Shown: piece after piece, positions 50,251-59,060 of the stretch
Layout of the letters: every line of letters begins with the position of its first letter
How positions within the stretch are numbered: the stretch's first letter is position 1
DNA from: Candidatus Anstonella stagnisolia
GTDB lineage: Archaea > Micrarchaeota > Micrarchaeia > Anstonellales > Anstonellaceae
DNA: 64,000 bases
Assembly: GCA_902384585.1 (NCBI GenBank)
Contig: CABMCJ010000004.1
Coordinates: 62,001 to 126,000 of the forward strand
Direction of reading: 5' to 3'
The notes under the pieces: model-generated
Told to the model about the DNA's origin: nothing
Seen by the model: the letters and a program-made list of their open reading frames with translations, nothing else
Database searches by the model: none
Translations under genes and position numbers: made by a program

Positions 50251-51492
50251 ATGAGGATAGAGGAATATTCGGTTAACAACTTATACCTGATTGCGTTTTA
50301 CCATCCTTTGGAGAGCGTGCGCGAGAAAGCCTGGATTCGCGCTGTTGAAAATTTGGCAATAGCAGGCAAGCATGCAGAGCTTGGCTCAAAAACGGGCGAG
50401 GGGCATCATCTCATGCATGCGCCAGCCTGGCTTAATCCTCTGATTGAACGAAGCATACAGGCTGCCAAACTCAACAGGATCCGAATATTTGAAGTGGCAT
50501 TTGACCCGCCAGAAGGACTGAAAAACCTGACAGAGCTCATCCAAAGCGGTGTTTTGGACAATGAAAAACTCCATAATGCCGCTGCAAGTTCAATGGAAAA
50601 ACTCACTGGCAACGCATTGCGTTCACTAAAGTCTCCTGAGGGATTATTCAACGCGCTGGCTCCATTGCTTGGCCTGCTGGAACATGAAAAAACAGAGCAT
50701 TTGCCCGGGATTATCCGCAAAAAAGCATATTCCTGCGCAAGCCGCGTCGGAATGCGCATGGTTTCATGCATTAAACAAGATAACGCCCAAAATGGCTGGG
50801 CGTACCTGTGGGATATCACAAGAAATCCCTGCTGCCCTCTTAAAACGAGGAATGCGGCATCAGATGTTCTGTTTGAAAGTGGCTTCTATGAAGCAGAATG
50901 CCCCCCTATCCCATATTCGCCAAGCAAGCCAGATCCAAAACTAATAGAATTTTTCTCAGCATTTGGAAGCATGAGCCCCCAAATGAGCAATTTGTTTTTT
51001 CTCGGAGTGGCATTCAACGACCTCCATGCGATTTATTTCTGGTCAATGGCAAGGAAAGAGGGCGAAACGCTTGAAAAAAGTGAGGCAGACGGCATGAATG
51101 CACTTCGCTATTATGCGTCCAAACGCATGCTGATTGAAATTTCCGAAATGGAAGGGGATGCACTTCTCCCGCAACTTGTGCGCGATGCGGCAAAAACCCA
51201 ATTTTGCTCTGTAGCTTCAAGTTATTTTGGATGCAATGCAAGGAACTGCAGCTTCGAAGAGCTTAGGCTGGTCGAGAGCAAGGAATATGTACCTGAAGAA
51301 TTCCGCAGCAGGGCGCGGAATGCCCTCACATCACTTGCAGAAGAATTCGCAAAGCACTTCAGGCTTGCACCTAAAAACCCGATCTCAAAAGACGGAATTT
51401 TAAGCATCCGCACGCGCACGTTCAAGCCAAGGCAGCCTGCCCAAGGATTAAATTCATCGCCAGTGTTGCAGAAAAATACGGGCACGGGCTAA
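50251..51492 (+). CDS. helical protein of unknown function
   Basis: This 413-aa protein is predicted from composition to be mostly alpha-helical, with repeated helix pairs (ESVREKAWIRAVENLAIAGK; NAAASSMEKLTGNALRSLKS) that resemble HEAT-like solenoids. The middle contains several cysteines (NPCCPL, EAECPP, FGCNARNCSF). No membrane helix or catalytic motif is evident. A CATTAAATAC box centred 27 nt before the ATG fits leaderless initiation. It converges on the DUF1858 gene with four bases of overlap. Family not recognised. Confidence 0.7.
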   Translation: MRIEEYSVNNLYLIAFYHPLESVREKAWIRAVENLAIAGKHAELGSKTGEGHHLMHAPAWLNPLIERSIQAAKLNRIRIFEVAFDPPEGLKNLTELIQSGVLDNEKLHNAAASSMEKLTGNALRSLKSPEGLFNALAPLLGLLEHEKTEHLPGIIRKKAYSCASRVGMRMVSCIKQDNAQNGWAYLWDITRNPCCPLKTRNAASDVLFESGFYEAECPPIPYSPSKPDPKLIEFFSAFGSMSPQMSNLFFLGVAFNDLHAIYFWSMARKEGETLEKSEADGMNALRYYASKRMLIEISEMEGDALLPQLVRDAAKTQFCSVASSYFGCNARNCSFEELRLVESKEYVPEEFRSRARNALTSLAEEFAKHFRLAPKNPISKDGILSIRTRTFKPRQPAQGLNSSPVLQKNTGTG

Positions 51493-51755
51493 ATTTTCCT
51501 TTTCTTTTCCATTGCTTTCTGCGCTTTCACTTCCGCCTCTGCAATCTTGTTCATTGCTTCAATTATTTCTTCAAATTGCTTCTCGTCCCATCCGTGCATC
51601 GCGCTTCCCTGCTCAAGAGTTTCATAAGGGGATATGGAGCACCCTATGCAATGGAACCCGTTCTCAATGAGCACCTGCACAGCATGGGGGTATTTCACCA
51701 CAATATCCCCAATCAGCATGTCCTTTGTGATGAGCTTTGCTGCCTTCTTTGCCAT
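51489..51755 (-). CDS. DUF1858 domain protein
   Basis: This 88-aa protein has the DUF1858 signature: ITKDMLIGDIVVKYPHAVQVLIENGFHCIGCSISPYETLEQG, with the paired cysteines in HCIGC. Related domains accompany hybrid-cluster and nitroreductase-like proteins and may bind a metal or cofactor. The C-terminal half is Ala/Lys/Glu helix. The start at MAKKAAKLI is favoured because a CTTAAAAATG box is 25 nt upstream; the ORF-track Met is only 16 nt away. It is a single-gene unit. Confidence 0.85.
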   Translation of the reverse strand: MAKKAAKLITKDMLIGDIVVKYPHAVQVLIENGFHCIGCSISPYETLEQGSAMHGWDEKQFEEIIEAMNKIAEAEVKAQKAMEKKRKI

Positions 51756-51813
51756 GCTTTTCATATATAGTATTCATTTTTAAGCCCTTTCGCCCCTATT
51801 ATGCCGTGGTTTA

Positions 51814-52218
51814 ATGGATGATTATGAAAATTTGCTAAAGAGAGCGCGCGCCTCCCTGCCTGAAAAGACAGCATCAGGCGAGCGCTTTGAGCCCCCCAAC
51901 GCCGAAACGCTCATGCAGGGCTCAAAAACCGTTGTGAAGAACTTCGAGGCAATCTGCCTGAAAATACGCCGCGACCCGCAAATGCTTGCAAAATACTTCT
52001 CAAAGGAGCTTGCAATCCCAGGCACAATGGAAGGCAACCGTCTTGTGCTGCATGGAAAATTTTACGACAGGGTTATAAACGAGAAGCTCGCCACTTTCAT
52101 CAACAAGTATGTTATATGCAAGGAATGCAGCCGCCCGGACACGAAAATCGTGGAAGGGCTGCACGGCATAAAGACCCTTGTGTGCGATGCGTGCGGTGCG
52201 CGCTCGCCTGTAAAGTAA
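51814..52218 (+). CDS. eif2b: translation initiation factor aIF2 subunit beta
   Basis: This 134-aa protein is the beta subunit of the factor that brings initiator tRNA to the ribosome. It has the core domain (TVVKNFEAICLKIRRDPQMLAKYFSKELAIPGTMEGNRLVLHG, then FINKYVICKECSRPDTKI) and a C-terminal zinc ribbon CKEC...CDAC. Length is normal for archaea. It is followed closely by aIF1A and then Rio1, a translation and ribosome-assembly cluster common in archaea. Confidence 0.95.
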   Translation: MDDYENLLKRARASLPEKTASGERFEPPNAETLMQGSKTVVKNFEAICLKIRRDPQMLAKYFSKELAIPGTMEGNRLVLHGKFYDRVINEKLATFINKYVICKECSRPDTKIVEGLHGIKTLVCDACGARSPVK

Positions 52219-52227
52219 GTGATTTTT

Positions 52228-52521
52228 ATGGCAGACGAAGAACCAGTTCCGACATTTCGCGTGCGCATCCCAAAAGAGGACGAAATACTTGGAATAGTAA
52301 TCGGGGTGCTTGGCGGCGGGCGCCTCATGGTGCAATGCAAGGACGGGAAAGAGCGCATGTGCCGCATTCCAGGGAAAATAAAGCGCAACATCTGGGTGCG
52401 CGACGGTGACATCGTAATTGTGCAGCCTTGGGAAATAGACCCTGACAAGAAAGCAGACATCATTTGGAGATACAACAGGCTGCAGGCTGACTTCCTGCGC
52501 GCAAAGGGCTACATAAAGTAA
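52228..52521 (+). CDS. eif1a: translation initiation factor aIF1A
   Basis: This 97-aa OB-fold protein binds the ribosomal A site during initiation. Family marks are EILGIVIGVLGGGRLMVQCKDGKERMCRIPGKIKRNIWVRDGDIVIVQPWEI. I start at MADEEPVPTFRV; GTGAT lies a few bases upstream and the ORF-track start is a GTG inside that site. Just nine bases separate it from aIF2-beta, so the two are likely one transcript. Confidence 0.95.
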   Translation: MADEEPVPTFRVRIPKEDEILGIVIGVLGGGRLMVQCKDGKERMCRIPGKIKRNIWVRDGDIVIVQPWEIDPDKKADIIWRYNRLQADFLRAKGYIK

Positions 52522-52555
52522 AAGTTATATTAAGCACAAGTCCCTTACTCTACTT

Positions 52556-53302
52556 ATGGCAATGAGTCTCTCAAAAAGAAAGCGCCCTCACCTTGAGGAC
52601 AAGCAGGTAGTCCAAAAATCTAAGACTGAGGAGGAGGTTTTTGACAGGCCGACATTCCACGCGCTTTCCAAGATGATAGAAAAGGGCACCTTCGATACCC
52701 TAGATTACCCAATTTGCACAGGAAAAGAGGCAAACGTTTTCCGCGCAAGCACGAAAAACGGTTTTGTTGCAGTGAAGATATACCGCACAACCGCTCCTGT
52801 ACTCAAGCGCATGCACAAGTACATGGAAGGGGACAACCGCTTCAAGGACATCCTGCACAACAAATTCGAGGTAATGCGCGCATGGGCGCGAAAAGAATAC
52901 AAGAACCTGCAGGTCATGCACGATGCAGGCTGCCGCGTTCCCGCCCCCATCTTATGCGACCGAAACATAGTTGCAATGGAATTCTTAGGGCACGAGGGGG
53001 TTCCTTATTCCACCCTGAAAGAAACAGGAAGCCTGAACCCGCAAAGGGATTTTGAGCTTATTTTGGAGGATGTTGCAAAACTCTATGCTGCAGAGATTGT
53101 GCACGCGGACCTGAGCGAATTCAACATCCTTATGGACGACCGCGGTCCCTATCTCATAGATGTCGGGCAGGCTGTGCTCCTCTCTCATCCGCAGGCAGAG
53201 GATTTCCTGCGCCACGATGTTGAGAATTTAGTGAAATACTTCAGGCACCACGGCGTAAAGGCGGACTTGGAAGAGTGCATCAAAAAAGTGAAGGGAAAAT
53301 AG
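52556..53302 (+). CDS. rio1: RIO1-type serine/threonine kinase
   Basis: This 248-aa atypical kinase acts in small-subunit maturation. Features are the RIO1 N-terminal RKRPHLEDKQVVQKSKTEEEVFDRPTFHALSKM, the glycine loop ICTGKEANVF, Lys in VAVKIYR, catalytic loop VHADLSEFNIL and the metal-binding LIDVGQAVLL. It follows aIF1A by 34 bp. A TTATATTA box 23-30 nt before the ATG also gives it its own possible leaderless promoter. Confidence 0.95.
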   Translation: MAMSLSKRKRPHLEDKQVVQKSKTEEEVFDRPTFHALSKMIEKGTFDTLDYPICTGKEANVFRASTKNGFVAVKIYRTTAPVLKRMHKYMEGDNRFKDILHNKFEVMRAWARKEYKNLQVMHDAGCRVPAPILCDRNIVAMEFLGHEGVPYSTLKETGSLNPQRDFELILEDVAKLYAAEIVHADLSEFNILMDDRGPYLIDVGQAVLLSHPQAEDFLRHDVENLVKYFRHHGVKADLEECIKKVKGK

Positions 53303-53313
53303 CAATCATTGGT

Positions 53314-54576
53314 TTAACGGGGGATGCTTTTCCAATTCAAGTGCCAACCTTTTCCAAGATTTATATCATGCACTTTTTCTTTTGAATCAAATATCCTACC
53401 AAATGTCTTATCAAATGAATTTCCAGCTGTATCTGAAACCGCTTTTCTAGTTGTATCTGTCTGGCTTGTGTCATGTTCTACCGGATGCCTGCGCATTTCT
53501 CTATTAGCATACAATCTTTCAGTCTGCAGCTCTTGTCTCTGGAATTCAACTGCTGGTTTTTGCTGTTTTTCAAGGGGCTTACGTATTGCCATATCTTGAG
53601 CGCGTGCGGATAATCCTGATTCGGCGCCAATTTTGTCGTCATCTCTTTTTGTGATGTATAACTTTTGTTTTTCATGCTCTTCTGAGCTTTGAACAGAGCC
53701 ATTCGATTTGCCCTGGTCTTTTTTGCTTGTTTTGGCTTTCTTTTCACGTTCCAATCGTGCCTGTGTTTCTTCGGCATTGCGAAATACTTCCTCTATATTT
53801 TTCATTCCAGCTTCGATTCCTTGTCTATGAGCTTCTTTAAGGTTTATCGCAGTTCTTTTTTGCTGTTGCTGCCTTGTTGAAGGGTAATAATTACCGATAT
53901 TTCTCCGTTCCATCTCAGTTTTTTGCTCCCGGACAGCTTTGTTTTCCAAATACTCCTTATATGACAAAATGCACACTAGCACAAAAATTGCAGAAGTCAT
54001 AATTATTGCGGCTTTTTTAGATCCCCTTTCTATCCTCTCTTTCCATTTTAACATGGATTCCAGTTCAAAAGAAGTTCTGCGGGATTTTGTCTTGCCATCC
54101 TTGCTCACTTCGATCTGCTCGATCTCTTCAAATCGCCTTTGTGAAAATAAACGTCCGCACAAGTATGCGGCTCCATAAGTTATTCCATAAACAATTGCAA
54201 CTTCTACAGCAATGACTGCCACGACCACTGCTAATGCAGCACCCGCTATCATCGCACCGATTCCAAGCCATTCAAAAACATCATTATCGCCAACTGTGAT
54301 GCTACTGACCTTTTGTTCCCATCTTCCAGTAGTGCTGTTCTTTTCCAATACCCCGCTCGTGCCTTTATCCCCTTCAATTCTCAAGTCCTTGCTGAACGGC
54401 TCATCGCCTTCAATTCTGAATGACTCATCACCAAAAAATCCAACTGTTTCACTTCCAGCACCAGTTTTGTATGTTTTTCCGTGATCCATTTTAGATGTAA
54501 ACAGGCCTTCGGTCCTGTATTCCACTAGGTGCTTCTCGCCGTCTTTCTCTTCGAATTTGAATTCCCTGTCTGCCAT
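53314..54576 (-). CDS. AT-rich orphan membrane protein with long charged C-terminus
   Basis: This 420-aa protein has a hydrophilic N-terminal 100 residues, a long hydrophobic segment of two helices (GAMIAGAALAVVVAVIAVEVAIVYG, about 107-140), a third helix near 195-212 (IIMTSAIFVLVCILSY), and a long Gln/Lys/Glu-rich, probably coiled or disordered C-terminal half. Composition is more AT-rich than the neighbours, much like the 296-aa gene at 7791-8681. A CTTTTATAAG box centred about 28 nt before the ATG fits leaderless initiation. It converges on rio1 with an 11-bp gap. No family recognised. Confidence 0.65.
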   Translation of the reverse strand: MADREFKFEEKDGEKHLVEYRTEGLFTSKMDHGKTYKTGAGSETVGFFGDESFRIEGDEPFSKDLRIEGDKGTSGVLEKNSTTGRWEQKVSSITVGDNDVFEWLGIGAMIAGAALAVVVAVIAVEVAIVYGITYGAAYLCGRLFSQRRFEEIEQIEVSKDGKTKSRRTSFELESMLKWKERIERGSKKAAIIMTSAIFVLVCILSYKEYLENKAVREQKTEMERRNIGNYYPSTRQQQQKRTAINLKEAHRQGIEAGMKNIEEVFRNAEETQARLEREKKAKTSKKDQGKSNGSVQSSEEHEKQKLYITKRDDDKIGAESGLSARAQDMAIRKPLEKQQKPAVEFQRQELQTERLYANREMRRHPVEHDTSQTDTTRKAVSDTAGNSFDKTFGRIFDSKEKVHDINLGKGWHLNWKSIPR

Positions 54577-54599
54577 GCGTTAATTAGGCATTTCCAGTC

Positions 54600-54609
54600 T
54601 TATAAAAGT
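54600..54609 (-). promoter_or_regulatory. TATA box for the 420-aa membrane protein
   Basis: CTTTTATAAG on the minus strand is centred 28 nt before the ATG at 54576. The adjoining 16-mer AAAAGTAGTGGTAAAA (plus strand, 54604-54619) recurs exactly at 60087-60102. Confidence 0.5.
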
Positions 54610-54619
54610 AGTGGTAAAA

Positions 54620-55663
54620 TTAGTCTAAAAGCCTGAAATCCACAACAACCTGCACGGTAGAAGGCGAATACGGGCGCACAATCCTTCTGTTTGCTATTTC
54701 AACTTTCCTTCCTGCCTTCTTTGCTTCCTGCAAAACTGTCTTTTCACCCTCTTCAAAGGGGTTTTTTGAGTTCCCAAAAGAGTAAAGGTGCACGATTGCA
54801 CCTTTTTTGCACACGGGAAACACAACATCAAGGAATTTTGGCGCATCTTTAGGGAGAGGCATCACAACTCTATCTGCGGATTTTAAGAATTTCGCATCTG
54901 CAAGGATTTTGCGCACATCTCCCAGAATTGGAGTTATGTTTTTGCACTTGTTCCGCGCAATATTTTTCTCCATGTACTCAAAGGCTTGCGGATTAAGCTC
55001 AATCGCAGTTATTTTTGCATCCGGCTTCTGCTTTGCAATCGCAACTGCAAACGGCCCCACACCTGCAAAAAGCACGAGTATATTCTCATTGTTTTTGGAA
55101 AGCGTTGCAATCCTTTTTCTCTCAGTCCCAAGCCTTGAGGAAAAATATACGGAATTTATGTCAAGCTCAAATTCTGCGCCGTTTTCCCTATAAATAGTGG
55201 TTGTGCGCTTCTCGCCCGCAAGAACTTTCACTGGGCGTATCCTAAACTCACCGCTTGTTGCCCCGGCCTTCTTTGCAACAACCTTCACATTCCGATGCAC
55301 TTTCAGTATTGCATCCGCAATAAGCTTCTCCTTTTTCTCAAGCTCCTCCGGAATTTCCAATATTGCAATGTCCCCGAGAATATCAAAAGAAGATACAAGC
55401 TTCTCCAGTTCCGCTTCAGTTAGCTTCTCAACAAGCGCATCATAAATGGAATTTGGGTGCGTGTTTCGCTGCACAAGGGGCATTTGCACAAGTTTTGTAC
55501 CTAGCTTTGCAAAAGAAGGCAACTCGCACTCGCTCTTAAGCGCAAAATACACGAATTCGCCCTCGCGCACGGTTGCATAGTTCTTGTCAAAAGCATCTGC
55601 ATTTGAAAGTATTTCGTGCACCTTCTCGGCATTTTTACGCGGGACTTTGATGCAAAGAACCAT
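54620..55663 (-). CDS. trm5: tRNA (guanine-37-N1) methyltransferase Trm5
   Basis: This 347-aa class I SAM enzyme forms m1G37, which prevents frameshifting. Visible are the substrate loop DINSVYFSSRLGTERKRI, the SAM-binding motif I LVLFAGVGPFAVAIAK, the acidic strand ITAIELNPQAFEYM and the catalytic MPLPKDAPKFLD. An N-terminal THUMP-like/D1 region (residues about 1-110) precedes the core. The 24-bp gap to leuS on the same strand suggests coupling. Confidence 0.92.
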   Translation of the reverse strand: MVLCIKVPRKNAEKVHEILSNADAFDKNYATVREGEFVYFALKSECELPSFAKLGTKLVQMPLVQRNTHPNSIYDALVEKLTEAELEKLVSSFDILGDIAILEIPEELEKKEKLIADAILKVHRNVKVVAKKAGATSGEFRIRPVKVLAGEKRTTTIYRENGAEFELDINSVYFSSRLGTERKRIATLSKNNENILVLFAGVGPFAVAIAKQKPDAKITAIELNPQAFEYMEKNIARNKCKNITPILGDVRKILADAKFLKSADRVVMPLPKDAPKFLDVVFPVCKKGAIVHLYSFGNSKNPFEEGEKTVLQEAKKAGRKVEIANRRIVRPYSPSTVQVVVDFRLLD

Positions 55664-55687
55664 AGAAACAGCCTTTTATGAAAAGAT

Positions 55688-58480
55688 TTACTCGATTGCA
55701 ACCGCTACCCTGTTTGGCATTGCATTTTTCGCGCGTTGCGCCTGCGCGCCCTCTGCTTCACTCTCTTTTTTTACGAGAATTTCGGTGCCAAATTCGGATT
55801 TCAGGAATTCTGCGCCGTTTTGCAGCGCATCAAGCTCCTGCTGCGAAGAAAGCACTTCGCTTTTGAGCGCCCCAACGTCCTTCATGCACGTTTCAATCAC
55901 TTTTTTGAATTCTGCCGCGTGCGGCTTGAGTTTTGCATTTGCAAGGCACGCCTTAATCGCTTTTCCAAAGTCCTTCTCGCGTGCAACAACCGAACGCACT
56001 TCCCTTTTCCACTCATCCGCAACAAAAAGGTGTATTTTTTTTGCCTGCCCCTCTTTCTTGAGCAGCCTCAGGAGCGTAACAACGTCCTCCCTTGTAGAAA
56101 GAAGAAACTGTTCCTGCTTTTCCATTTCCTCATCTATTTTTTTCTCATCTGCAGCAGGCATGTGCGCAAGCGAGGCGAACTTTGCGTCCTTCACAAACTT
56201 CTTCTTGCCCAATTTCTCCCAGAATTCCTCTGCAATGTGCGGCATGAAAGGAGCGGAAAGCGCAGTCCAATATTCAAAGAATTCGCGCAGCCTTGGCTCT
56301 TTAGCCCTCTTTAGATAGTGCTGCATATCATTGAATGTTTCAAAGAGGATTTCCTGCGAGAGTTCGCGTATCTGGAAACTTTCAAACATTGCAGGCGCGT
56401 TCTTCACCCGCCGGTGCAACCTTGAGTAAAACCATTTGTCGGCAGCATCATATTTTGCAGAAGTTTTTGCGCCTTTTTGCGCATCGTGCGCAATTGTTTT
56501 CTCAAGCAGTTCCCCCATTGATTTTATCCTGCTGCTTATGCCTTCGGCAACGGATTTGTTGAAATCCGTATCAGAGGAAAGGTCTGCACCCGCAACTACC
56601 GAGAAGCGTATCACGTCCGCGCCGTATCTCTTTATTGCGGCGCGTATGGGCATTATGTTGCCCATGCTCTTGCTCATTTTCTTTCCATCCATAAGGACAA
56701 AGCCGTTCGTTACGATTTGCTTCGGCCATTTCTTTTTCTCAAATATGCACGCATGGTTGAACAGGAAGAATACAAGGTGGTTGTGCACCAAATCCTTTGC
56801 AGAGTGCGAGGAGTCAAACGGATACCAGTATTCAAATTCCTCGTGCATTTTCTTTGCAGCCTCGTTCGGGGCTTTTCCTTTCCCAAGGAAAACATAGTCA
56901 AAGAATTTTTCGTCAAGCGCATCCGCGGGCAGGTCTTTTGCATAGTGCGAAATTGCATAGAATGCCATGTAAATAGTGGAATCCGAAAGCGCCTCTATCA
57001 TTTGCGTCTTGTCAAACTCAAACTGCGTTCCAAGCCCTGCTGCGCGCGTGCATGCGCGCTCGTTCAGCCAGTCTATTGTGTAAAGATAATCTGCAATTGT
57101 CTGCTGGGGCATTATTTTCATTCCTGAAAGGCATTCTTTTGCCTTTTCCTTCCATTTCTTGTCCCCATAGTCCAAGAACCATTGGTTTTGCACCATTTTT
57201 ACGCTGCAAAGCGCGCCGCATCTGCAAAACACGGGTGAATTCGCAAGCACGTAGAGCTTGTGAGCCTGCCCTTTTTTCGCAAGCGCTGCTGCGATTTTCT
57301 CCCGCGCAGTCGCGCATCCTTCGCCTGCAAATTCGCCCACCTTCATTATGCCCGTGTGCGCCTCTTTTTTGTAAATTTCCTTTGTGGCTTCCTCTGCCTT
57401 TGAATCAAGCTGGTTTGGAACCTTCATCCTCTCCACAATTTCCTTTGCAGGGAATTCACCAAATCCTTCTACGGTGAGAACCTGCACAAGCTTTACTTTT
57501 CCATCCAGCTTTGCGTCCCGCAGTGCCAAATAGTCAAGGGGCGCATGCGCAGGCACGCTCATTACAACTCCTGTGCCTGTTTTTGGCTCCACAAACTTTG
57601 CCTCAAAAATTGGCAGTTTTGCGTTGGAAAGCGGGTTTATTGCCTCTTTTTTCAAGAGTTCAGCCACTTTTATCTCACCAATTATCTTCAACCCAAACTG
57701 CTGTGAGAGCGCATTTGCTGCATCCTGAGAAATTATGAATTTTTTTCCGTTCATCTCAACTTTCACGTATTTTGCAGACGGATTTATCCAGATATTCGTA
57801 ACACCGTAAACTGTTTCAGGTCGGTAGGTTGAGCAAAGGAGCGAACCCTCGCCCTTTATTTCGAATGCAACCGCAGTTACTTCTTCTATTTGCGGGTCAA
57901 CATCCCCTCGCGTATCGTGCGCCCCAACTGCATTGTTGTCTGAAGGGCACCATGGAACTGGGTGACTTCCTTGCTTTATGTACCCTGCTTCTTTGAGCTT
58001 CCTAAACTGCCATTGTATGAATTTGTTAAAGCATGCATCGTAGGAGTAGAATTTCCTTCTCCAGTCTATGGAATAGCCCATTTCGCGCATTCCTTGCTCT
58101 ATTTCGTGCGAAAAGTACGTTACAAGTGCTTTTGGTTCAGTAAGGGTTGCGGAAGTTTCCCTGCTTATGCCGTAAATTTCCTCAAAAATGCGCAAATATT
58201 CCTCGTCTTTTTGCCCCAATCTCTTAGCCATTGCAAGAATCGGGGTGCCAGTAACGTGGAATCCCATTGGGAAAAGCACGTTGTATCCCTGCATTCTCAA
58301 GTAGCGCGCATAAATGTCCGTAGTAGTATAAGTGCGCCCGTGGCCAATGTGCTGGGGCGAATTCGGGTAGGGAAAAGCTGCGGAAAGGAAAAATTTCTTC
58401 TCCTTTGAGTGGTTTGCCTCAAACACTTTCCCCTGCTGCCAGAGATTGTTCCACTTCGTGTCAATAGCATTGAAGTCCAT
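55688..58480 (-). CDS. leuS: leucyl-tRNA synthetase, archaeal type
   Basis: This 930-aa class I enzyme charges tRNA-Leu. HIGH is intact in PNSPQHIGHGRTYTTTD near the N-terminus, and KMSKS in MDGKKMSKSMGNI near residue 600. The editing (CP1) domain includes STYRPETVYGVTNIW and GTGVVMSVPAHAPLDY with the threonine-rich and Asp motif region. The archaeal insertion after the first helix pair and the C-terminal extension (from about residue 800) are present. It is followed by trm5 on the same strand, a reasonable tRNA-processing pair. Confidence 0.95.
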   Translation of the reverse strand: MDFNAIDTKWNNLWQQGKVFEANHSKEKKFFLSAAFPYPNSPQHIGHGRTYTTTDIYARYLRMQGYNVLFPMGFHVTGTPILAMAKRLGQKDEEYLRIFEEIYGISRETSATLTEPKALVTYFSHEIEQGMREMGYSIDWRRKFYSYDACFNKFIQWQFRKLKEAGYIKQGSHPVPWCPSDNNAVGAHDTRGDVDPQIEEVTAVAFEIKGEGSLLCSTYRPETVYGVTNIWINPSAKYVKVEMNGKKFIISQDAANALSQQFGLKIIGEIKVAELLKKEAINPLSNAKLPIFEAKFVEPKTGTGVVMSVPAHAPLDYLALRDAKLDGKVKLVQVLTVEGFGEFPAKEIVERMKVPNQLDSKAEEATKEIYKKEAHTGIMKVGEFAGEGCATAREKIAAALAKKGQAHKLYVLANSPVFCRCGALCSVKMVQNQWFLDYGDKKWKEKAKECLSGMKIMPQQTIADYLYTIDWLNERACTRAAGLGTQFEFDKTQMIEALSDSTIYMAFYAISHYAKDLPADALDEKFFDYVFLGKGKAPNEAAKKMHEEFEYWYPFDSSHSAKDLVHNHLVFFLFNHACIFEKKKWPKQIVTNGFVLMDGKKMSKSMGNIMPIRAAIKRYGADVIRFSVVAGADLSSDTDFNKSVAEGISSRIKSMGELLEKTIAHDAQKGAKTSAKYDAADKWFYSRLHRRVKNAPAMFESFQIRELSQEILFETFNDMQHYLKRAKEPRLREFFEYWTALSAPFMPHIAEEFWEKLGKKKFVKDAKFASLAHMPAADEKKIDEEMEKQEQFLLSTREDVVTLLRLLKKEGQAKKIHLFVADEWKREVRSVVAREKDFGKAIKACLANAKLKPHAAEFKKVIETCMKDVGALKSEVLSSQQELDALQNGAEFLKSEFGTEILVKKESEAEGAQAQRAKNAMPNRVAVAIE

Positions 58481-58571
58481 ACCAGGGTTTCACTGGCAAG
58501 GAATAAAAAGCAAATCTAGAAAACCTGCGGTAAGGGAGAAAAATAAGAAAAGAAAAAAATTTATTGTTCAC

Positions 58572-58907
58572 TCACACTTTTTTAGGTGCCTTTAGCGCAG
58601 CATCCACCGTGCCTGGCAAAAGAGTCTTGGCGTATATTGCGTCTTGGCCTGCCAAGTCATAAGCCTTTCCAAGTGTAGCTTCCATGAACGATATCCTGCG
58701 AGTTGCTTCTTTGCCATCATCACCGACGTTCTTAATGCCGGTCAGCCACTTTTTATCAGGGTGGTCTTTGCCTTCTACTTGTGGAAGGAGCCTTGCCAAT
58801 ACCCCACGGTTGCTTACAATAAAGTTCGTCCTTTTAACATGGGCCTCTATATCTGCGCGGTTTCTCAGGTTAGCCGCAGGTCCAGTCGCCATATTACTTG
58901 AGTTCAT
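58572..58907 (-). CDS. small soluble protein under a repeat-flanked promoter
   Basis: This 111-aa protein starts at MNSSNMATGPAANL because GGAGGTTGAT lies nine bases before that ATG; the ORF track uses a TTG. It is Ala/Lys-rich with mixed secondary structure (NLRNRADIEAHVKRTNFIVSN; EATRRISFMEATLGKAYDL). No membrane helix or motif is recognised. Its promoter carries a TATA-like TTATATTTATAAA flanked by two copies of a 20-bp direct repeat, which suggests strong regulation. Family not recognised. Confidence 0.6.
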   Translation of the reverse strand: MNSSNMATGPAANLRNRADIEAHVKRTNFIVSNRGVLARLLPQVEGKDHPDKKWLTGIKNVGDDGKEATRRISFMEATLGKAYDLAGQDAIYAKTLLPGTVDAALKAPKKV

Positions 58908-58930
58908 ACCAAAATCAACCTCCAACAAAG

Positions 58931-58990
58931 TTTGTATCTAATTACCACGTTTATATTTATAAATAGATGCTTTGTATCTATTTACCACGT
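58931..58990. promoter_or_regulatory. promoter with two 20-bp direct repeats flanking the TATA box
   Basis: TTTGTATCTAATTACCACGT (58931-58950) and TTTGTATCTATTTACCACGT (58971-58990) differ at one base and are spaced exactly 40 bp apart. Between them is TTATATTTATAAATA. One copy is upstream and one downstream of the TATA for the 111-aa gene, as expected for a repressor or activator pair on one helix face. Confidence 0.7.
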
Positions 58991-59060
58991 CTGTACGCGT
59001 GTGGAGAAAAAATAACAAAAAAGAAAGGAGAAGGAACAAAAAGGGTAGTAAAAGAAGGGC

